Assembly (NCBI RefSeq): GCF_901709675.1
Contig: NC_051101.1
Span: 60,001-124,000 of the forward strand
DNA from: Syngnathus acus
Taxonomy: Eukaryota; Chordata; Actinopteri; Syngnathiformes; Syngnathidae
Length of the DNA stretch: 64,000 nucleotides
Direction: 5' to 3'
Shown here: in pieces, positions 63,377 to 64,000 of the stretch
Numbering within the stretch: the first letter of the stretch is position 1
How the letters are laid out: every line of letters starts with the position of its first letter
Translations under genes and position numbers: made by a program
Notes under the pieces: generated by a model
What the model was told of the DNA's origin: nothing
Database searches by the model: none
Seen by the model: the letters and a program-made list of their open reading frames with translations, nothing else

Positions 63377-64000
63377 TTTTAAGCTCATATAACAAGAAAG
63401 CGTGTGTGAGTCGTTGACCGGCACTGAAAAGTTGACCGCCAAGATGGCCGCCAAGCTAATGTGGGTAGCTTGATGACGTCAGCTGCAAAGCCTCTATAGT
63501 GCTCTACGATCGATATAGAACAATATCCTGATTTATAACAATTCATACGCAAAATCAACAAGGTACTGCAAACTCTATTTAGGAAATTACAAGAGTATTG
63601 TAGTATACAAAGTGCTTATTTTAAACACTGAACTTTATCAAATTCCTATATTTTTTCTCATATAAGTAAAGAAAAATGAATATTCTTTCTTTTTTTGTAA
63701 TACCATTAACTTTAAAGTGCATTACTGAACTATTTAATTACAAAACAAAAATAAGTTCTTTATAATGAATGTAGTAAACATTACACCTTGACCATATGTT
63801 CTAATCCAAATGCAAAAAAAAAAAAACATTCTCTTGCAATACCAGAGAACTATACACTAACTTCTTGGACACTAGCCATAGCACCAGCCCAGGAGCCGCG
63901 TAGTTGTCGGCTCCCCTTTCACGTGCCTGCTCTGCTCACAACACAACACGCCGCGTACTGCTCCCAGAAAGAGGAAGCAAGCAACAATGAACTGGATTTC

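Larger units (their letters stand above)
62271..63498. mobile_element. THAP-encoding DNA transposon (ISL2EU/Kolobok-like?)
   Basis: Perfect 12-bp TIRs GAGGCTTTGCAG (62275-62286) and CTGCAAAGCCTC (63483-63494), with TATA on both sides (62271-62274, 63495-63498). The host repeat CACGATATA resumes as TATAGTGCTC. The second repeated block is CGCCATCTTGGCGG (62330) and CCGCCAAGATGGCCGCC (63435). Two exon-like frames diverge outward to inward: 62379-62633 plus and 63201-63376 minus. The centre (62640-63150) is AT-rich and has no frame, so the catalytic gene is deleted. Family by architecture only. Confidence 0.65.
62147..64000. mobile_element. hAT-like element, left terminus, runs off window
   Basis: CTAGGGGTGTAAATCGCGGG at 62151 with CACGATACGATATCATATCG and CACGATACGATATTTGCCGA is a common fish hAT-type end. 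The interior is interrupted by the THAP transposon (62271-63498) and continues with AGTGCTCTACGATCGATATA. From 63500 to 64000 I see AT-rich DNA, then a GC-richer part from 63880, without a supported frame. The right end is outside. Confidence 0.6.

Noticed and set aside
1-64000. A multi-gene defence or metabolic system
   Set aside because: All recognisable genes except the zinc-finger exon belong to mobile elements; no operon or gene cluster is present.

Overview
The window looks like teleost fish DNA, probably from a percomorph. It is mostly a dense, nested accumulation of transposable elements plus several tandem arrays. The only host-type gene I can support is one C2H2 zinc-finger terminal exon (52867-53861, minus strand), with a 3' splice site and seven canonical fingers plus one degenerate finger. 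Its acidic KEEE-rich linker and the repeated CSVCGQRFS finger style resemble the large fish C2H2 family; a syngnathid-like source is only an impression. Nothing prokaryotic is present.

Layout. 1-1562: end of a Ty1/copia element with its 3' LTR. 1600-5240: satellite of 149-bp and 187-bp units that turns over into inverted orientation at about 4668. 5241-5742: C-terminal exon and terminus of a hAT transposon, abutting a LINE (5743-7780, minus). 7786-9090: a LINE tail and two minisatellites. 9134-9841: a LINE-ORF1-like coiled-coil gene with one stop. 10078-22318: one Ty3/gypsy element on the minus strand, opened by an insertion stack. A full-5'-end LINE-B sits in its RT gene; LINE-B contains a LINE-A tail and a LINE-C; LINE-C contains a hAT; the hAT contains a Rex3-like LINE. 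Most junctions keep readable target-site duplications.

22632-26930: DNA-transposon relics, two TA-flanked MITE families and an RTE-tailed SINE. 26955-28261 and 41198-41760: a GC-rich long-period repeat split by a 12.9-kb LTR provirus (28262-41197, minus). The provirus has recognisable PPT, PBS-like site and matching target flanks, and carries four LINE insertions, two hAT scraps and a retroposon. 41791-51455: composite SINEs as an inverted pair, MITEs, Tc1-like, pogo-like and hAT relics, and a 30-bp minisatellite. 51617-53861: the zinc-finger gene. 54060-58645: a large MITE-like element with internal 269-bp repeats, opened by a Tc1-like fragment and a LINE-B with a nearly intact ORF. 59150-61779: a nearly intact LINE-A. 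61788-64000: another LINE 3' end cut by a hAT-like element, itself cut by a THAP-encoding transposon with divergent exons.

I refer to four related APE/RT LINE families by their 3' tails: LINE-A (TCTAAG repeats), LINE-B (CTTTGA repeats), LINE-C (TTGAATC repeats) and LINE-D (ATTCT repeats). All carry an apurinic-type endonuclease followed by an RT of the CR1/L2/Rex1 type. I did not find a new cellular or defence system. The novelty is in element architecture: the insertion stacks, the satellite tied to a hAT, the composite SINE pair and the THAP transposon.
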